Notes: generated from the sequence alone by a model not told the origin. A stretch of 64,000 bases of DNA from Kribbella antiqua (GCF_004345665.1 NZ_SLWR01000001.1:1234169-1298168), one strand, 5' to 3'. Counted from the first letter of the stretch, positions 1 through 10,023 are shown. Made by a program: numbers and translations.

Positions 1-743
1 GACATGTGGGTGTGCATCCCGGACCCGGGCTGGTCGTCCAGCGGCTTCGGCATGAACGACGCGTAGATGCCCTGGCTGAGCGCGACCTCCTTCACCACCA
101 CCCGGAAGGTCATGATGTTGTCCGCGGTGCTGAGCGCGTCGGCGTACCGCAGGTCGATCTCCTGCTGGCCCGGGCCGCCTTCGTGATGGCTGAACTCGAC
201 CGAGATACCCATCGACTCCAGCATCGTGATCGCCTCGCGGCGGAAGTCGTTGCCGATGCCCTGCGGGGTGTGGTCGAAGTAGCCGGACGAGTCCACCGGC
301 TCCGGCCGCGTGCCGGGCTGACCGGTCAGCGACTTGAACAGGTAGAACTCGATCTCCGGGTGCGTGTAGAAGGTGAAGCCGAGGTCGGCCGCCTTCGACA
401 GCGTCCGCTTCAGCACGTGCCGTGGGTCGGCGAACGAGGCCGAGCCGTCCGGCATGTTGATGTCGCAGAACATCCGCGCGGTGCCCATCGTCTCGCCCCG
501 CCAGGGCAGGATCTGGAAGGTCGACGGGTCCGGCTTGGCCAGCATGTCCGCCTCGGTGACCCGGGCGAAGCCCTCGATCGCCGAACCGTCGAACCCGATC
601 CCCTCCGCGAACGCGCCCTCCAGCTCGGCCGGCGCGACCGCCACCGACTTGAGGAACCCGAGCACGTCGGTGAACCAGAGCCGCACGAACCGTACGTCGC
701 GCTCCTCGAGCGCGCGCAGTACGAACTCCTGCTGCTTGTCCAT
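1..743 (-). CDS. glnA2: Glutamine synthetase, GlnA2-like (C-terminal part beyond window)
   Basis: Cytoplasmic type I glutamine synthetase, which makes glutamine from glutamate, ammonia and ATP. The first 247 residues are in the window and read without interruption from ATG at 743, preceded by a GAGAGGTGGA ribosome site. The N-terminus (VRLWFTDVLGFLKS) and the segment SVEFSHHEGGPGQQEIDLRY are typical of the beta-grasp and catalytic domains, and the visible part ends at the GSGMHTH substrate loop. It resembles mycobacterial GlnA2 (Rv2222c) more than the adenylylated housekeeping GlnA1, a call from memory. The panB, RNaseH and nif3 homologues further along keep the same neighbourhood as in M. 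tuberculosis. An inverted repeat (GTCTGC..GCAGAC, about 798-820) lies upstream. Confidence 0.93.
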   Translation of the reverse strand, partial: MDKQQEFVLRALEERDVRFVRLWFTDVLGFLKSVAVAPAELEGAFAEGIGFDGSAIEGFARVTEADMLAKPDPSTFQILPWRGETMGTARMFCDINMPDGSASFADPRHVLKRTLSKAADLGFTFYTHPEIEFYLFKSLTGQPGTRPEPVDSSGYFDHTPQGIGNDFRREAITMLESMGISVEFSHHEGGPGQQEIDLRYADALSTADNIMTFRVVVKEVALSQGIYASFMPKPLDDQPGSGMHTHM

Positions 744-874
744 CGGCCAGTCCACCTCTCGCTCAGCGTCGGCCCGCCAGGGCCCTCACACAGTCTGCCT
801 CTGCTCTGTTAAGCAGACGTTACGTGCTGGTGCGGACATTGCGCCGATCAGGGCCTACCGTTTCCCGGGTGCAG

Positions 875-1273
875 ATGATCTTTCACGCCGCTCTCCTCGT
901 GGCCGCGATCCTCTGTGTCACCGACCTGCTGATCAGCACCGCGCGGTTCGTCCAATCGATCCGCGGCCGCCGGCCCGCCGAGCGGGACGTGCTCGGCCGT
1001 CGCTGGCTGCCGATCCCGGAGCTGGGCTTCGGCATGTTCGCGTTCTGCTGCCCCGGGCTGCTCACGCTCGGGCTGACCAACAACGGCGCGCAGCTGCCGA
1101 CCAAGCAGATCCTGCTCGCCGCTCTGGTCTTCGGGTACGCCGGTGCCGTGCTCTCCCGCGTCGTCCGCACTCCCGGCCCTGGCGGTCGTCGCTTCCGGCT
1201 ACGCGCCGGCCTGCTGCTGGGCCTCCCGGCCCTCTTCGGCCTGGTCTTCGGCCTGTCGGGCGTCGCCGTCTGA
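875..1273 (+). CDS. Small hydrophobic membrane protein
   Basis: Protein of 132 residues with about four hydrophobic segments: near the N-terminus (MIFHAALLVAAILCVTDLL), around residues 50-65, around 75-95, and at the C-terminus (LLLGLPALFGLVFGLSG). I do not recognise the family. An upstream in-frame GTG at 869 and an ATG at 824 are alternative starts. I prefer 875 because hydrophobic sequence begins there. It is divergent from the glutamine synthetase gene, and its last 75 bases overlap the 3' end of the HTTM gene on the other strand. Codon use fits a real gene but the function is unknown. Confidence 0.55.
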   Translation: MIFHAALLVAAILCVTDLLISTARFVQSIRGRRPAERDVLGRRWLPIPELGFGMFAFCCPGLLTLGLTNNGAQLPTKQILLAALVFGYAGAVLSRVVRTPGPGGRRFRLRAGLLLGLPALFGLVFGLSGVAV

Positions 1274-2116
1274 CCGTCGCTTCTGGAACCACGGCACGAT
1301 CCGCTCCAGCGGCGCGAACGCCAGCCAGCACACCACCGTCGGCAGGAAGTGGATCAGCAGGATCGCCGTGTTCGCCGCGTGGAACCCAAGGAAGAACAGC
1401 GCCCCGAACAGCTGCCACCGCCCCTTGAGCCACAGGATCACCGGAGACAGGAACTCGGCGGTGATCCCGACCCACTGCATCACATGCAGCATCCAGGGGT
1501 AGTGCAGCAACCACTCCCCGACCGGGTGCGGCCGCCGTACGATCGCCCACGTCAGTACGGCGCTCCTCGGCCAGGTCAAGGCCCACCCGGCACTCCGCAG
1601 CTTCGCGATCGCCGAGAGGAAGTACGTCGCGATCACGCAGAGCTGCACGCAGCGGATCGCCCACCCCGCCGCCTCCGACCTGGTCTGATCGCCGTACGAC
1701 GCCTTCCCCACGGTCGGCAGCACCCAGAGCGCGATCACCAACGCGAGGTGGTCGTGATCGACCTTCCCGTCGCTCATTCCGATCAGCACCCACCACGTGA
1801 ACGCCGGCGCGACGATCCAGCCGGCGATCCGCGGGAAATAGTTGGTCGCGCCGACCAGGCAGGCGACGATCAGGACGCCGTACAACACCGTCGTGTTCGC
1901 CACCGACGGCCTTGGTAGATCGAGGAGCCGGGCGAGCAGCAGCGGTTGGTAGAGCCCCGGATGCTCACCCTTGTCCCGGGTGTCGCGGACGAAGGCGTGC
2001 ATGTCGAGGATGACGAACAGATAGAGGATCGTCCGCAACCACGCGATCCGCGCCATTGCGATCTTGGGGGTGAACCAGTCCACGACGCGGGCGGTCGTGG
2101 TCTCGAGGGCGCTCAT
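1199..2116 (-). CDS. HTTM-domain integral membrane protein
   Basis: Integral membrane protein of 305 residues with repeated hydrophobic helices and the layout of the HTTM family (horizontally transferred transmembrane; related to the membrane part of vitamin K-dependent gamma-carboxylase). The N-terminal MARIAWLRTILYLFVILD and the central HDHLALVIALWVLP are characteristic. I chose ATG at 2116 because residues upstream in the longer open frame are Arg/Gly-rich shadow sequence. The start overlaps the stop of the preceding gene by four bases (ATGA), so the two are very likely translationally coupled. Substrate and reaction are unknown for bacterial members. The C-terminal tail is charged (Glu/Gln/Ala-rich). 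Confidence 0.85.
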   Translation of the reverse strand: MSALETTTARVVDWFTPKIAMARIAWLRTILYLFVILDMHAFVRDTRDKGEHPGLYQPLLLARLLDLPRPSVANTTVLYGVLIVACLVGATNYFPRIAGWIVAPAFTWWVLIGMSDGKVDHDHLALVIALWVLPTVGKASYGDQTRSEAAGWAIRCVQLCVIATYFLSAIAKLRSAGWALTWPRSAVLTWAIVRRPHPVGEWLLHYPWMLHVMQWVGITAEFLSPVILWLKGRWQLFGALFFLGFHAANTAILLIHFLPTVVCWLAFAPLERIVPWFQKRRSDGDARQAEDQAEEGREAQQQAGA

Positions 2117-2583
2117 CGCCGGACCGCCCAGGTGGCGAGGACCTCGGAGGCCGGCGGCCCCTCGACGCGGCCGTGCACGAGTTGGGTGGTGTCGCGGATC
2201 AGCTCGAGCTTCACGTACTTCGGCTTGTCCGGGTGCTTCCGCGCCCAGCCGTCCGCGACCTGCTGCAGCAGCGACGGGTCCTTGACGATCTCGCCCGTAC
2301 GCGCCTCGATCTCGGCCCGCGCGACCCCGGCGCCCTCGATGTTCAGCGGTACGTCGACCGTCGTACCGGCGTCGGTCTGGGCGCTGATCCGGGTGTAGGT
2401 GATCGCGGCGTCGTCCGGCACCGACATGGCGTACTGCGACATCGGCCCGAACGGCCAGGCGTCGTCGCTGGCCCGGACCGAACCGTTGATCAGCAGACCG
2501 ATCCCCACCAGGGCAACCAGCACCCGCACACTCTTGCCGGCCCGTCCCAGCCGGACGTCCCCCTGACTTGTCACGACCGTCAT
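2113..2583 (-). CDS. Secreted or anchored partner of the HTTM protein
   Basis: Protein of 156 residues. One N-terminal hydrophobic helix (VRVLVALVGIGLLING, residues about 19-34) acts as an uncleaved anchor or signal. A soluble domain follows, containing WPFGPMSQYAMS and a region rich in charged residues. Short proteins with a WPFxPMxxY-like segment are commonly encoded directly before HTTM genes in actinobacteria. The four-base overlap with the downstream HTTM gene suggests co-expression and a shared complex. The exact role is unknown. The start is ATG at 2583. Confidence 0.75.
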   Translation of the reverse strand: MTVVTSQGDVRLGRAGKSVRVLVALVGIGLLINGSVRASDDAWPFGPMSQYAMSVPDDAAITYTRISAQTDAGTTVDVPLNIEGAGVARAEIEARTGEIVKDPSLLQQVADGWARKHPDKPKYVKLELIRDTTQLVHGRVEGPPASEVLATWAVRR

Positions 2584-2640
2584 TAGACCAGACCCGGCGC
2601 GCCTGTTTCGCGAGCCTCGTCGTAGGGAATTTTCCATAAC

Positions 2641-3312
2641 ATGACCGCCCCAGAAAAATACCCACCTGCCCGGATGTCCCGGCGTAACCTGCTGCGCGGC
2701 GCTGCCGCCGGCGGCGTACTGCTCGGTGGCATCACCCTCCCGACCACAGCAGCGCACGCCGCCCCCGCGCCGCGCTGCTACACCCGCGCCGAGTGGTCCG
2801 CCCGGCCGCCCAAGTCCGCCACGACGGTGATCGGCGCGCCCGACCACATCGTCATCCACCACACCGCGAGCCCGAACGTCACCGACTACTCGCTCGCGGC
2901 GGCGTACAAGGTGCAGCACTGGATCCAGGACCTGCACATGGACACCAACGGCTGGATCGACATCGGGAACCAGCTGACGATCAGCCGCGGCGGCTACCTG
3001 ATGGAAGGCCGCAGCAAGTCGCTGTCGTCGATCAACAACCGGCAGAACGTCATGGGCGCCCAGACCGCCAACCACAACAGCCACACGATCGGCATCGAGC
3101 ACGAGGGCATCTACACCAGTGCGAACCCAACGACCGCGCTGTTCGACATGTCCGTCCTCACCTGCGCCTGGTTGTGTACGACGTACGGACTCGATCCGCA
3201 TGCGGCGATCGTCGGGCACCGCGACTACAACGCGACCCAGTGCCCCGGGGATGTCTTCTACGCCCGGCTCCCAGAGCTCCGCGACCGCGTAGCCGAGGTC
3301 ATGCTGGGCTGA
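2641..3312 (+). CDS. Tat-exported N-acetylmuramoyl-L-alanine amidase (PGRP/Amidase_2 type)
   Basis: Protein of 223 residues. It starts with a twin-arginine signal (MSRRNLLRGAAAGG, a hydrophobic core, then a cleavage-like AHAAPAP near residue 40), so it is exported folded. The mature part is a type 2 amidase/peptidoglycan-recognition domain. The zinc-binding His is in HIVIHHTASPN, a second conserved stretch is HTIGIEHEGIY, and the C-terminal motif IVGHRDYNATQCPGD supplies the remaining His and Cys ligands. It should cleave the lactyl-amide bond between muramic acid and the stem peptide. There is no added cell-wall-binding domain. It is divergent from the HTTM pair, and its 3' end overlaps the broken DUF418 gene by 55 bases. 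Confidence 0.9.
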   Translation: MTAPEKYPPARMSRRNLLRGAAAGGVLLGGITLPTTAAHAAPAPRCYTRAEWSARPPKSATTVIGAPDHIVIHHTASPNVTDYSLAAAYKVQHWIQDLHMDTNGWIDIGNQLTISRGGYLMEGRSKSLSSINNRQNVMGAQTANHNSHTIGIEHEGIYTSANPTTALFDMSVLTCAWLCTTYGLDPHAAIVGHRDYNATQCPGDVFYARLPELRDRVAEVMLG

Positions 3313-4221
3313 TAGGTGATCCGGCGGATCAGAAGCTCGAACGGTCCGCGATAACCCACCCGCCGCATCCGATCGGCCAGCAACACCGTCGCGAGCCAAG
3401 TCGCGATCGCCAGCAGCGCGGTCGTGGCCGTGGACAGAGTGCGGGACAGATCGAGCAGGTACGGCGTGAAGACGACGGCCCAGACGACGGACTGGGCCAG
3501 ATAACAGGTCAGCGAGCGCTGACCGACCGCGGCGATCGCCAGGGTGATCGGACCCTGGCGATCGCCGAGCCGCATCGCGATCAGCACTATCAGAGCGGCG
3601 TACCCGAAACCGCCGAAGACGCCTGACGAATCATGCATCGAGCCGATCAGGCTGAGCGTGTGGTCGCTCGGCGGGTCGATCACGCCGCCGATGATCAGCG
3701 ACACCGGCAGAGCGCCGAGGACCGCGACGGTGATGCCGATGATCGCGGTCGAGACCAGCAGCATGACGTGCTCGGCCGGCCGTTCGAGGATGCGCCGCCG
3801 GCCCGCCCACAGACCCATCAGAAACGGTACGACGAACCCGATGGGCCCGAGCAACGCGATGAACGGCTGTACGACGATCCGGTCGCCGAACTGCCCGAGA
3901 AAGCTCTGCGGAAGCATCGAGAGATCGGATCGGCCACCACTCCTTCCCGGCCTCGCGCTGACGCCGGACGATCTGCGCGACGCCGTACCCGAACAACACC
4001 CCGAACATCGGGAACGCCCGGCCGTCGACGAAGGTCGCGATCACGAACCCGACCGCCCGGTCGACAGCCGATCCGTCGGTCGGGAACCCGCCGAATACTC
4101 CTGACCCGTAAACGAAGTAGTGCGAGTTGGCCAAGGCGATGAACAGCAGCATGAAGCCTCTGGCCAGGTCCGGCCCCAGCGCCCGCTCGGCCAATCCGGT
4201 GGGCCCACCCTGCGCAGTCAT
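3258..4221 (-). pseudogene. DUF418 (YeiB-like) membrane protein, internal deletion plus frameshift
   Basis: Two pieces of one DUF418 protein lie in different frames. The N-terminal piece runs from ATG at 4221 and carries the family stretch AFPMFGVLFGYGVAQIVRRQ; it is recognisable to about 3925 (EWWPIRSL), then turns into nonsense. The C-terminal piece, from about 3917 down, carries FLMGLWAGRRRILERP, QRSLTCYLAQSVVWAV and the terminal GPFELLIRR. Full-length relatives have roughly 80-100 more residues between these two pieces (the Gly-His-Leu helix region). The whole locus is only 964 bases, so a central block is missing and the junction shifts frame. It is therefore almost surely non-functional. 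Its 3' end overlaps the amidase gene. Confidence 0.8.
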
Positions 4222-4334
4222 ACCGTCCAGTGAATCGGCCGCGTTCCGGGTGCACATCTGCCGAAAGTTACTGAGTGGGTAAACCTTCGTACCTCCCGCG
4301 TGAGTAAGGGCCTCTCAACCAGTAATGTGCTCCC

Positions 4335-6107
4335 GTGCCTCAGCTCCGGCTTGCTCTCGCTCAGCTCAACGTGACCGTTGGCGATATCGACGGGAACAGC
4401 GAGAAGATCGTCGCCTGGACCCGGAACGCCGTCGAGCGAGGCGCGCACGTGGTGGCCTTCCCGGAGCTCGCGCTGACCGGTTACCCGGTCGAGGACCTGG
4501 CCTTGCGGGCGTCGTTCGTCGACGCGTCCCAGGCCCGGATCCAGGACCTCGCCACCCGGCTGGCCGACGAAGGCCTGGGCGATGTCGTGGTGGTCTGCGG
4601 GTACCTCGACCGCGCCGCCGGTTCGGCGATGGGCGTGGACCGGCTCGGCCGCCCGAAGGGCTCGCCGACGAACTCGGCCGCGGTCATCCACCAGGGCCGC
4701 GTGGTCACCAGCGCGGTCAAGCACCACCTGCCGAACTACGGCGTCTTCGACGAGTTCCGGCACTTCGTCCCCGGCAACACCCTGCAGGTGATCCGGATCC
4801 ACGGCGTCGACGTCGCACTGGTGATCTGCGAGGACCTTTGGCAGGACGGCGGCCCGGCCGCCGTGGCTCGGGCCGCGGGTGCCGGACTGCTGCTCGTCGT
4901 CAACAGTTCGCCGTACGAGGCCAACAAGGACGACGTCCGCGGTGAGCTGGTCAGTCGCCGCGCCCGCGAAGCCGGCTGCGCGCTCGCCTACGTGAACCTG
5001 ATCGGCGGCCAGGACGAGCTCGTCTTCGACGGCGACTCGCTGATCGCGGATGCCTCGGGCAAGGTGTTCGCTCGCGCGCCCCAGTTCGAGCAGGGGAGCA
5101 TGGTGGTCGACCTCGACCTGCCCGAGCCGACTGCTACGCCGTCCGGCACGCACGAGGGCATCGAGATCGTCCACACTGTGCTCCACGACGACGCGCTGGC
5201 GCCGTACGAGCCGATGGCCGCCGCCGTCGCGCCGCGGCTCGCCGACGAGGCCGAGATGTACGGCGCGATCGTCACCGGGCTGCGCGACTACGTCCAGAAG
5301 AACGGGTTCAAGTCCGTCCTGCTCGGGCTGTCCGGCGGCATCGACTCGTCGCTGGTCGCCGCGATCGCCTGTGACGCGATCGGGGCCGAGCACGTCTTCG
5401 GCATCTCCAACCCGAGTGTGTACTCCAGCGACCACTCGCGCGACGACGCCGCCGAGCTCGCCGCGCGGACCGGGCTGAACTACCGGGTGGTGCCGATCCA
5501 GCCGATGGTCCAGCCGTTCCTCGACACGCTTGGACTGACCGGTCTGGCCGAGGAGAACCTGCAGGCGCGGGTCCGGGCGGTGATCTGGATGGGCCTGTCG
5601 AACGCCGACGGCCACCTGGTGCTTGCCTGCGGCAACAAGTCGGAGCTGTCCGTCGGCTACTCGACCATCTACGGCGACGCGGTCGGCGGATACGCGCCGC
5701 TGAAGGACGTGCCGAAGACCCTGGTCTGGCGGCTGGCGAAGTGGCGCAACGAGGACGCGAAGGCGCACGGGAAGCAACCGCCGATCCCGGAGAACTCGAT
5801 CGCCAAGCCGCCGTCGGCCGAGCTGCGACCGGGGCAGCAGGACACCGACTCGCTGCCGCCGTACGACCTGCTCGACGACATGCTGGACGACTACGTCGAG
5901 CAGGACCGTGGCAGTGCGGAGCTGGTCGCGGCCGGCTTCGACACCGAGCTGGTCAGCAAGGTCATCCAGCTGGTCGACAAGGCGGAGTACAAGCGGCGGC
6001 AGTACCCGCCGGGCCCGAAGATCACCCACAAGGCCTTCGGCCGGGACCGGCGACTGCCGATCACCAACGCATGGCGTGAGGACGCACGGAAGGCAGCCGA
6101 GCACTGA
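4335..6107 (+). CDS. nadE: Glutamine-dependent NAD+ synthetase
   Basis: Last step of NAD synthesis: amidation of nicotinic acid adenine dinucleotide using glutamine. It has 590 residues, shorter than the 679-residue mycobacterial enzyme but typical of two-domain NadE. Residues 1 to about 260 are a CN-hydrolase (glutaminase) domain with the catalytic triad visible: Glu in [12 protein letters not shown], Lys in [11 protein letters not shown] and Cys in [11 protein letters not shown]. Residues about 300-590 are the synthetase, with the ATP P-loop [16 protein letters not shown] and the signature [15 protein letters not shown] at 4335 gives the family N-terminus ([20 protein letters not shown]). 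A strong hairpin follows the stop codon. Confidence 0.96.
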   Translation: MPQLRLALAQLNVTVGDIDGNSEKIVAWTRNAVERGAHVVAFPELALTGYPVEDLALRASFVDASQARIQDLATRLADEGLGDVVVVCGYLDRAAGSAMGVDRLGRPKGSPTNSAAVIHQGRVVTSAVKHHLPNYGVFDEFRHFVPGNTLQVIRIHGVDVALVICEDLWQDGGPAAVARAAGAGLLLVVNSSPYEANKDDVRGELVSRRAREAGCALAYVNLIGGQDELVFDGDSLIADASGKVFARAPQFEQGSMVVDLDLPEPTATPSGTHEGIEIVHTVLHDDALAPYEPMAAAVAPRLADEAEMYGAIVTGLRDYVQKNGFKSVLLGLSGGIDSSLVAAIACDAIGAEHVFGISNPSVYSSDHSRDDAAELAARTGLNYRVVPIQPMVQPFLDTLGLTGLAEENLQARVRAVIWMGLSNADGHLVLACGNKSELSVGYSTIYGDAVGGYAPLKDVPKTLVWRLAKWRNEDAKAHGKQPPIPENSIAKPPSAELRPGQQDTDSLPPYDLLDDMLDDYVEQDRGSAELVAAGFDTELVSKVIQLVDKAEYKRRQYPPGPKITHKAFGRDRRLPITNAWREDARKAAEH

Positions 6108-6142
6108 GCGACTCCTGGCGGTACCGCCCAACCACTGACAGC

Positions 6143-6170
6143 CCGTGGGGGACCTCTGAGGACCCCACGG
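6143..6170 (+). terminator. Hairpin after nadE
   Basis: Arms CCGTGGGG (6143-6150) and CCCCACGG (6163-6170) pair perfectly, and the region between them (CCTC-T-GAGG) can pair too, giving a long hairpin. There is no U-run, which is common for actinobacterial terminators. It lies between the nadE stop and the panB start. Confidence 0.6.
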
Positions 6171-6196
6171 ACCGGACCGGCCTGCCCGGAGACGAT

Positions 6197-8533
6197 GTGA
6201 GCGATCACTCAAGCACAGGCGGTGGCGCTTACCCTCCGCAACGGTGGGACGATGAACGCATGGTTGACAACTTCTCGTCGGCCGGTACCCACGGAGATGA
6301 CGAGGAACTGCCATCGCCGTACGGGACCGGACCGAAGAACCGGACAACCGAGGAGCACCGCCGCTCGGACTACGACAACGACAACTGGCGGGACCGGCCG
6401 AACGGCCTGGGTCTCGACCCGTCCCCGTCGCTGCCGAACGCACCGCGGGCATTCGAGCGCGGCCCGGTGCCGCAGCAGCCGTACGTGCCCAAGCCGCCGT
6501 ACCTGCCGTCCAACCCGCCCCCGCCGCCGGTGCAGCAACCACAGCAGCAGCGGTACAGCTCGTACGGCGACCAGCCGCAGAACGGGACGTACAGCGACCA
6601 GCCTCGCGAACAGCGAAACGGTACGTACGGCGAGCAGTCGCGGAACGGGACCTACAGCGAGCAGCCGCGGCGCCAGGAGTACTACGGTGAGTCGTCCCGT
6701 GGTGAGCAGCCGCGTGAGGGTCGTGAGCCGCGTGAGCCTCGAGGTGATGAGTACGGGCAGTCGTCGTACCAGGAGCCGAGTCCGTACCGGCCGCAGCCGC
6801 CTGCGGGGCAACCGCAGCAGGCGCCACAAGGTCCTCCGCCACCGCAGGGTCGACCGAGTCCGTTCGGCCCGGGTAGTAACGGCGTACCGCCGAACCGGCA
6901 GGCCCCGCCACCGCAGCGGCCGCCGGCTCCGCCGCACGCCAGCAACGGCCTGACCCAGCACGCTCCGGCGCCGCACGGGTCGAACGGGACCAGCAACGCC
7001 AACTGGAGCGGTCCGGCGCCTACGCAGAACACTCCGCCTCCTGCTGCACCGCCGCAGGGTCCGGCGCCTTCTTCGCAGGCTGGGTCTTCGCAGAGCAGCG
7101 CACCTACGCCGCCGTCTGGGCCTGCACCTTCGCCCTCACAGAGCAATGGCGTGAGTTCGCACCAGAATGCACCCACGCCGCCGGCCGCACAGGCGCAGGG
7201 CACTGGCCAGCCGCAGCAGAACCGGCCGTCTACTCCCCCGACCCCGCCGAACAGCTACTCCGACGCTCCGACCATCACGGCGTACCTGCCGGAGACGATC
7301 GAGGGCAGCAACTACCGGCCGGAGCAGGGACGCGGCTACCTGTCCGACCCGAGCGCCGAGTACGAGAGCAGCCAACCGGAGAGCGAGCCGAAGCCGATCA
7401 GCGGACGACGTCGTGCGGCCGTCCAGCAGGACGCTCCGAGCCAGATCGCACAAGACGAGGCAACCGGCGGCCACCGTGCCCGCCGAGCCCAATCGGCTCC
7501 GGGTACGCAGCCCGCTGCCAGTACCCAACAAGCTGCAAGCGCCGAACAAGCTCCGAGCACGACGCCTGCTCCGAGCACCCAAGCCACTCCGGCTGCCAAG
7601 TCCGCTCCGAGCACCCAGCCCACTGCAAGTGCTCAGGCAACCGCAAGCATTGGGCCTGCCGAGACCGACAGCTCTCCGGTGACGGGTGATGGTGGCTCGG
7701 GTCAGGGCGCTGGCGCGGGCTCGGGTCAGAGCAAGCGCCCGCGGCGGTACCGCGTGCACCACCTTCGCGACATGAAGAACCGCGGCGAGAAGTGGGCGAT
7801 GCTGACGGCGTACGACATGTACACCGCCGAGATCTTCGACCAGGCCGGCATCCCGGTGCTGCTGGTCGGCGACTCCGCCGCGAACAACGTCTTCGGCTAC
7901 GACACCACGCTGCGTGTCACGGTCGACGAACTCATCCCGCTGGCGCGTGCCGTCGCCGGCGCCGTCGATCGCGCGCTCGTCGTCGCGGACCTGCCGTTCG
8001 GGTCGTACCAGGCGTCGCCTGAGCAGGCGTTCCATACCGCCGTACGGTTCATGAAGGAGGCGGGCGTCCACGCGGTCAAGCTGGAGGGCGGCCGGACCGT
8101 CGTACCGATGGTGGAGAAGCTGACGCAGTCCGGCATCCCCGTGATGGCGCACATCGGCTTCACGCCGCAGAGCGAGCACAGCATCGGCGGTTACCGGGTG
8201 CAGGGTCGTGGCGACCAGGCGGCCGGGCTGATCGACGACGCGGTCGCACTCGCCGAGGCGGGCGCGTTCTCCGTCGTACTGGAGATGGTTCCGGGCGACG
8301 TGGCGGCGGAGATCACCAAGCGGGTCACGATCCCGACGATCGGTATCGGCGCCGGCCGCGACACCGACGCGCAGGTCCTGGTCTGGCAGGACATGGCCGG
8401 TCTGCGTTCCGGTGCGATGCCACGGTTCGTCAAGCAGTACGCCGACCTCCGCGGCATCCTCACGTCAGCAGCTACCACCTACGCCGCTGACGTGGCCTCG
8501 GGCACCTTCCCGTCCGACGAGCACACGTTCTAG
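6197..8533 (+). CDS. panB: Ketopantoate hydroxymethyltransferase with ~510-residue disordered N-terminal extension
   Basis: PanB makes ketopantoate from alpha-ketoisovalerate and methylene-tetrahydrofolate, the first step of pantothenate and CoA synthesis. Residues about 512-778 are a complete Pan[47 protein letters not shown] (catalytic Glu region), [11 protein letters not shown], and a C-terminal FPSDEHTF as in M. tuberculosis. Residues 1-511 are low complexity, rich in Pro, Gln, Ser, Ala and Asn, with short repeats (NGTYSDQ/NGTYGEQ/NGTYSEQ; APSTQ units). The reading frame and GC-rich third positions run through the extension. A GGAG site stands five bases before GTG 6197, which supports the long form. 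Internal starts (GTG 7754, ATG 7772) could give a normal-size enzyme. The stop overlaps the stop of the opposing gene at CTAG. Confidence 0.92.
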   Translation: MSDHSSTGGGAYPPQRWDDERMVDNFSSAGTHGDDEELPSPYGTGPKNRTTEEHRRSDYDNDNWRDRPNGLGLDPSPSLPNAPRAFERGPVPQQPYVPKPPYLPSNPPPPPVQQPQQQRYSSYGDQPQNGTYSDQPREQRNGTYGEQSRNGTYSEQPRRQEYYGESSRGEQPREGREPREPRGDEYGQSSYQEPSPYRPQPPAGQPQQAPQGPPPPQGRPSPFGPGSNGVPPNRQAPPPQRPPAPPHASNGLTQHAPAPHGSNGTSNANWSGPAPTQNTPPPAAPPQGPAPSSQAGSSQSSAPTPPSGPAPSPSQSNGVSSHQNAPTPPAAQAQGTGQPQQNRPSTPPTPPNSYSDAPTITAYLPETIEGSNYRPEQGRGYLSDPSAEYESSQPESEPKPISGRRRAAVQQDAPSQIAQDEATGGHRARRAQSAPGTQPAASTQQAASAEQAPSTTPAPSTQATPAAKSAPSTQPTASAQATASIGPAETDSSPVTGDGGSGQGAGAGSGQSKRPRRYRVHHLRDMKNRGEKWAMLTAYDMYTAEIFDQAGIPVLLVGDSAANNVFGYDTTLRVTVDELIPLARAVAGAVDRALVVADLPFGSYQASPEQAFHTAVRFMKEAGVHAVKLEGGRTVVPMVEKLTQSGIPVMAHIGFTPQSEHSIGGYRVQGRGDQAAGLIDDAVALAEAGAFSVVLEMVPGDVAAEITKRVTIPTIGIGAGRDTDAQVLVWQDMAGLRSGAMPRFVKQYADLRGILTSAATTYAADVASGTFPSDEHTF

Positions 8534-9435
8534 ATCCAGGGCAGAGCCGAGCGCTCGGTCCAGTACTCGTCGGGTTGCTGGGTGAACTCCACCAGCGGAC
8601 CCGGCGGGGTGACGGCGTCGAGGTTGCTCTCGAGTTGCTCGGCGGTCGTCGCGCCACTGAGTACGACGTCGGCCCACGGCTGCGCGACCGCTGCTCCGAT
8701 GGCAAGGGCGTCCGGGGTGATGCCGTGCTGACGGGCGAACTCGTTGAACGGGGTCTCGCCGGCCTTCGCGGTCAAACGGCCGTTGGCGACGGCTTCCTTC
8801 ACCGCGACGAACCATCCGGCGTCGTGGGCTTCGGCCAGCGCCGCGCCGGCTGACGTCTCGAGAACGTTCCAGGTGGACTGGACTGCTGTGAACGGTCCGT
8901 TGAGTTTCAGCGCCTTGCGCAGAGTCTCGGCCTGACGTGGTCCGCTTGTCGACAATCCGACGCGTACGCCGTCATCCGCGAGCTGACGGAGTCGATCCAG
9001 CAGCTTGGGGTCGTCGAGCGCCGGGCTGTCTTCGGTGAGGCTGTGCACCAGATAGAAGTCAGGTGGTCCGCCGAGTGCTTTGAGAGTCTCGGGCCATTGC
9101 CGTTCGAAGGTGGCGAGCGAGTGGTCCTTCACCTCGTGCGTCTCCGCGTCGTGCCGCCAGTCGGCGACGTACGTGTAACCCCACTTCGATCCGATGGTGA
9201 GCTGTTCGCGTCGCTCGGGTGTCAGCCACTCGCCGAGGAAGACTTCGGCAAGACCGTAGGAACGCGCGGCATCGAAGTAGCGAACACCTGCTTGCCAGGC
9301 TTGCTCGAGGAGTTCATGCGTTCGCTCGCGAAGGTCCTCGATCGCCCGGCCCGCTGGAAGATCCTCGTCATGCCCGAGGTTGATGTACCCAGGTCGCCCC
9401 AACGCCGCCAGGCCTAGACCAATGCTTGCTGCCAT
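8530..9435 (-). CDS. Aldo/keto reductase family oxidoreductase
   Basis: Protein of 301 residues with the (beta/alpha)8 aldo/keto reductase plan; it should reduce carbonyls with NADPH. Visible marks: [15 protein letters not shown] at the N-terminus, [20 protein letters not shown] (catalytic Asp and Tyr of the family), GSKWGYTY (catalytic Lys), [12 protein letters not shown] (catalytic His position) and the C-terminal cofactor region [22 protein letters not shown] at 9435 was chosen because it leads directly into the first strand; 16 extra upstream residues in the open frame are not family-like. It is convergent with panB, and the two stop codons share the palindrome CTAG. Physiological substrate unknown. 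Confidence 0.9.
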   Translation of the reverse strand: MAASIGLGLAALGRPGYINLGHDEDLPAGRAIEDLRERTHELLEQAWQAGVRYFDAARSYGLAEVFLGEWLTPERREQLTIGSKWGYTYVADWRHDAETHEVKDHSLATFERQWPETLKALGGPPDFYLVHSLTEDSPALDDPKLLDRLRQLADDGVRVGLSTSGPRQAETLRKALKLNGPFTAVQSTWNVLETSAGAALAEAHDAGWFVAVKEAVANGRLTAKAGETPFNEFARQHGITPDALAIGAAVAQPWADVVLSGATTAEQLESNLDAVTPPGPLVEFTQQPDEYWTERSALPWI

Positions 9436-9525
9436 GCCTTCGATCGTAGATGTCTCCGGCAACCATTGTGAGACGCGCCGCATTACACGACGTGGGATGG
9501 CCTGTGTCGTCTAGCGTTTTGTGGT

Positions 9526-10023
9526 GTGAGCGAATCTCGTCTGCCACCACCTGGCACCGTCGTGCGGCGTACGACGGCCCGCGTCCTGCCGGTCCGCCCG
9601 GACGGCAAGGTGTTGCTGCTGCACGGCTGGGATCCGCTGAAGCCGCAGACGCCGTACTGGTTCACCATCGGTGGTGGCGTCGAAGCCGGCGAGACCGTCG
9701 CGGAAGCGGCCAGCCGGGAACTGCGCGAGGAGGTCGGCATTCACCTGCCGGCCGATGCGCTGGGCGCGCCGGTGGCGACCAACACGATCGAGTTCGAGTG
9801 GGGCGGGTGCCCGATCATCCAGCACCAGACGTTCTTCGCGGTCGCGGTCGACGGCGTCACGGTGACGTTCGCCAACCAGGAGCAACTCGAACTGGAAACG
9901 ATCAGCGCGCACGGCTGGTGGTACGGCGACGACCTCGAGGCGACCGGTCAGGCCGCCCACGTCACCATCCCGGGCTTGCTCCGCCAGGCCGCCGACGCGA
10001 TCACGCTCCGCCGCGCATCCTGA
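9526..10023 (+). CDS. Nudix hydrolase
   Basis: Protein of 165 residues with one Nudix domain. The box is complete: GGGVEAGETVAEAASREL followed by REEVGI, including the Mg-binding REVxEE-type glutamates. It hydrolyses some nucleoside diphosphate linked to X; the substrate cannot be read from the sequence. The N-terminus (VVRRTTARVLPVRPDGKVLLLHG) is the first strand of the fold, so GTG at 9526 is the likely start. It is divergent from the aldo/keto reductase, with a 90-base gap between the start codons. Confidence 0.9.
   Translation: MSESRLPPPGTVVRRTTARVLPVRPDGKVLLLHGWDPLKPQTPYWFTIGGGVEAGETVAEAASRELREEVGIHLPADALGAPVATNTIEFEWGGCPIIQHQTFFAVAVDGVTVTFANQEQLELETISAHGWWYGDDLEATGQAAHVTIPGLLRQAADAITLRRAS

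Noticed and set aside
1199..2665. Long HTTM protein of 488 residues
   Set aside because: The first ~180 residues are Arg/Gly shadow of the partner gene in another frame; the HTTM homology starts at ATG 2116, which overlaps the partner's stop.
4218..6911. Long minus-strand open frame across nadE and the start of panB
   Set aside because: No recognisable domain; it crosses two genes with clear motifs and is a codon-bias shadow.
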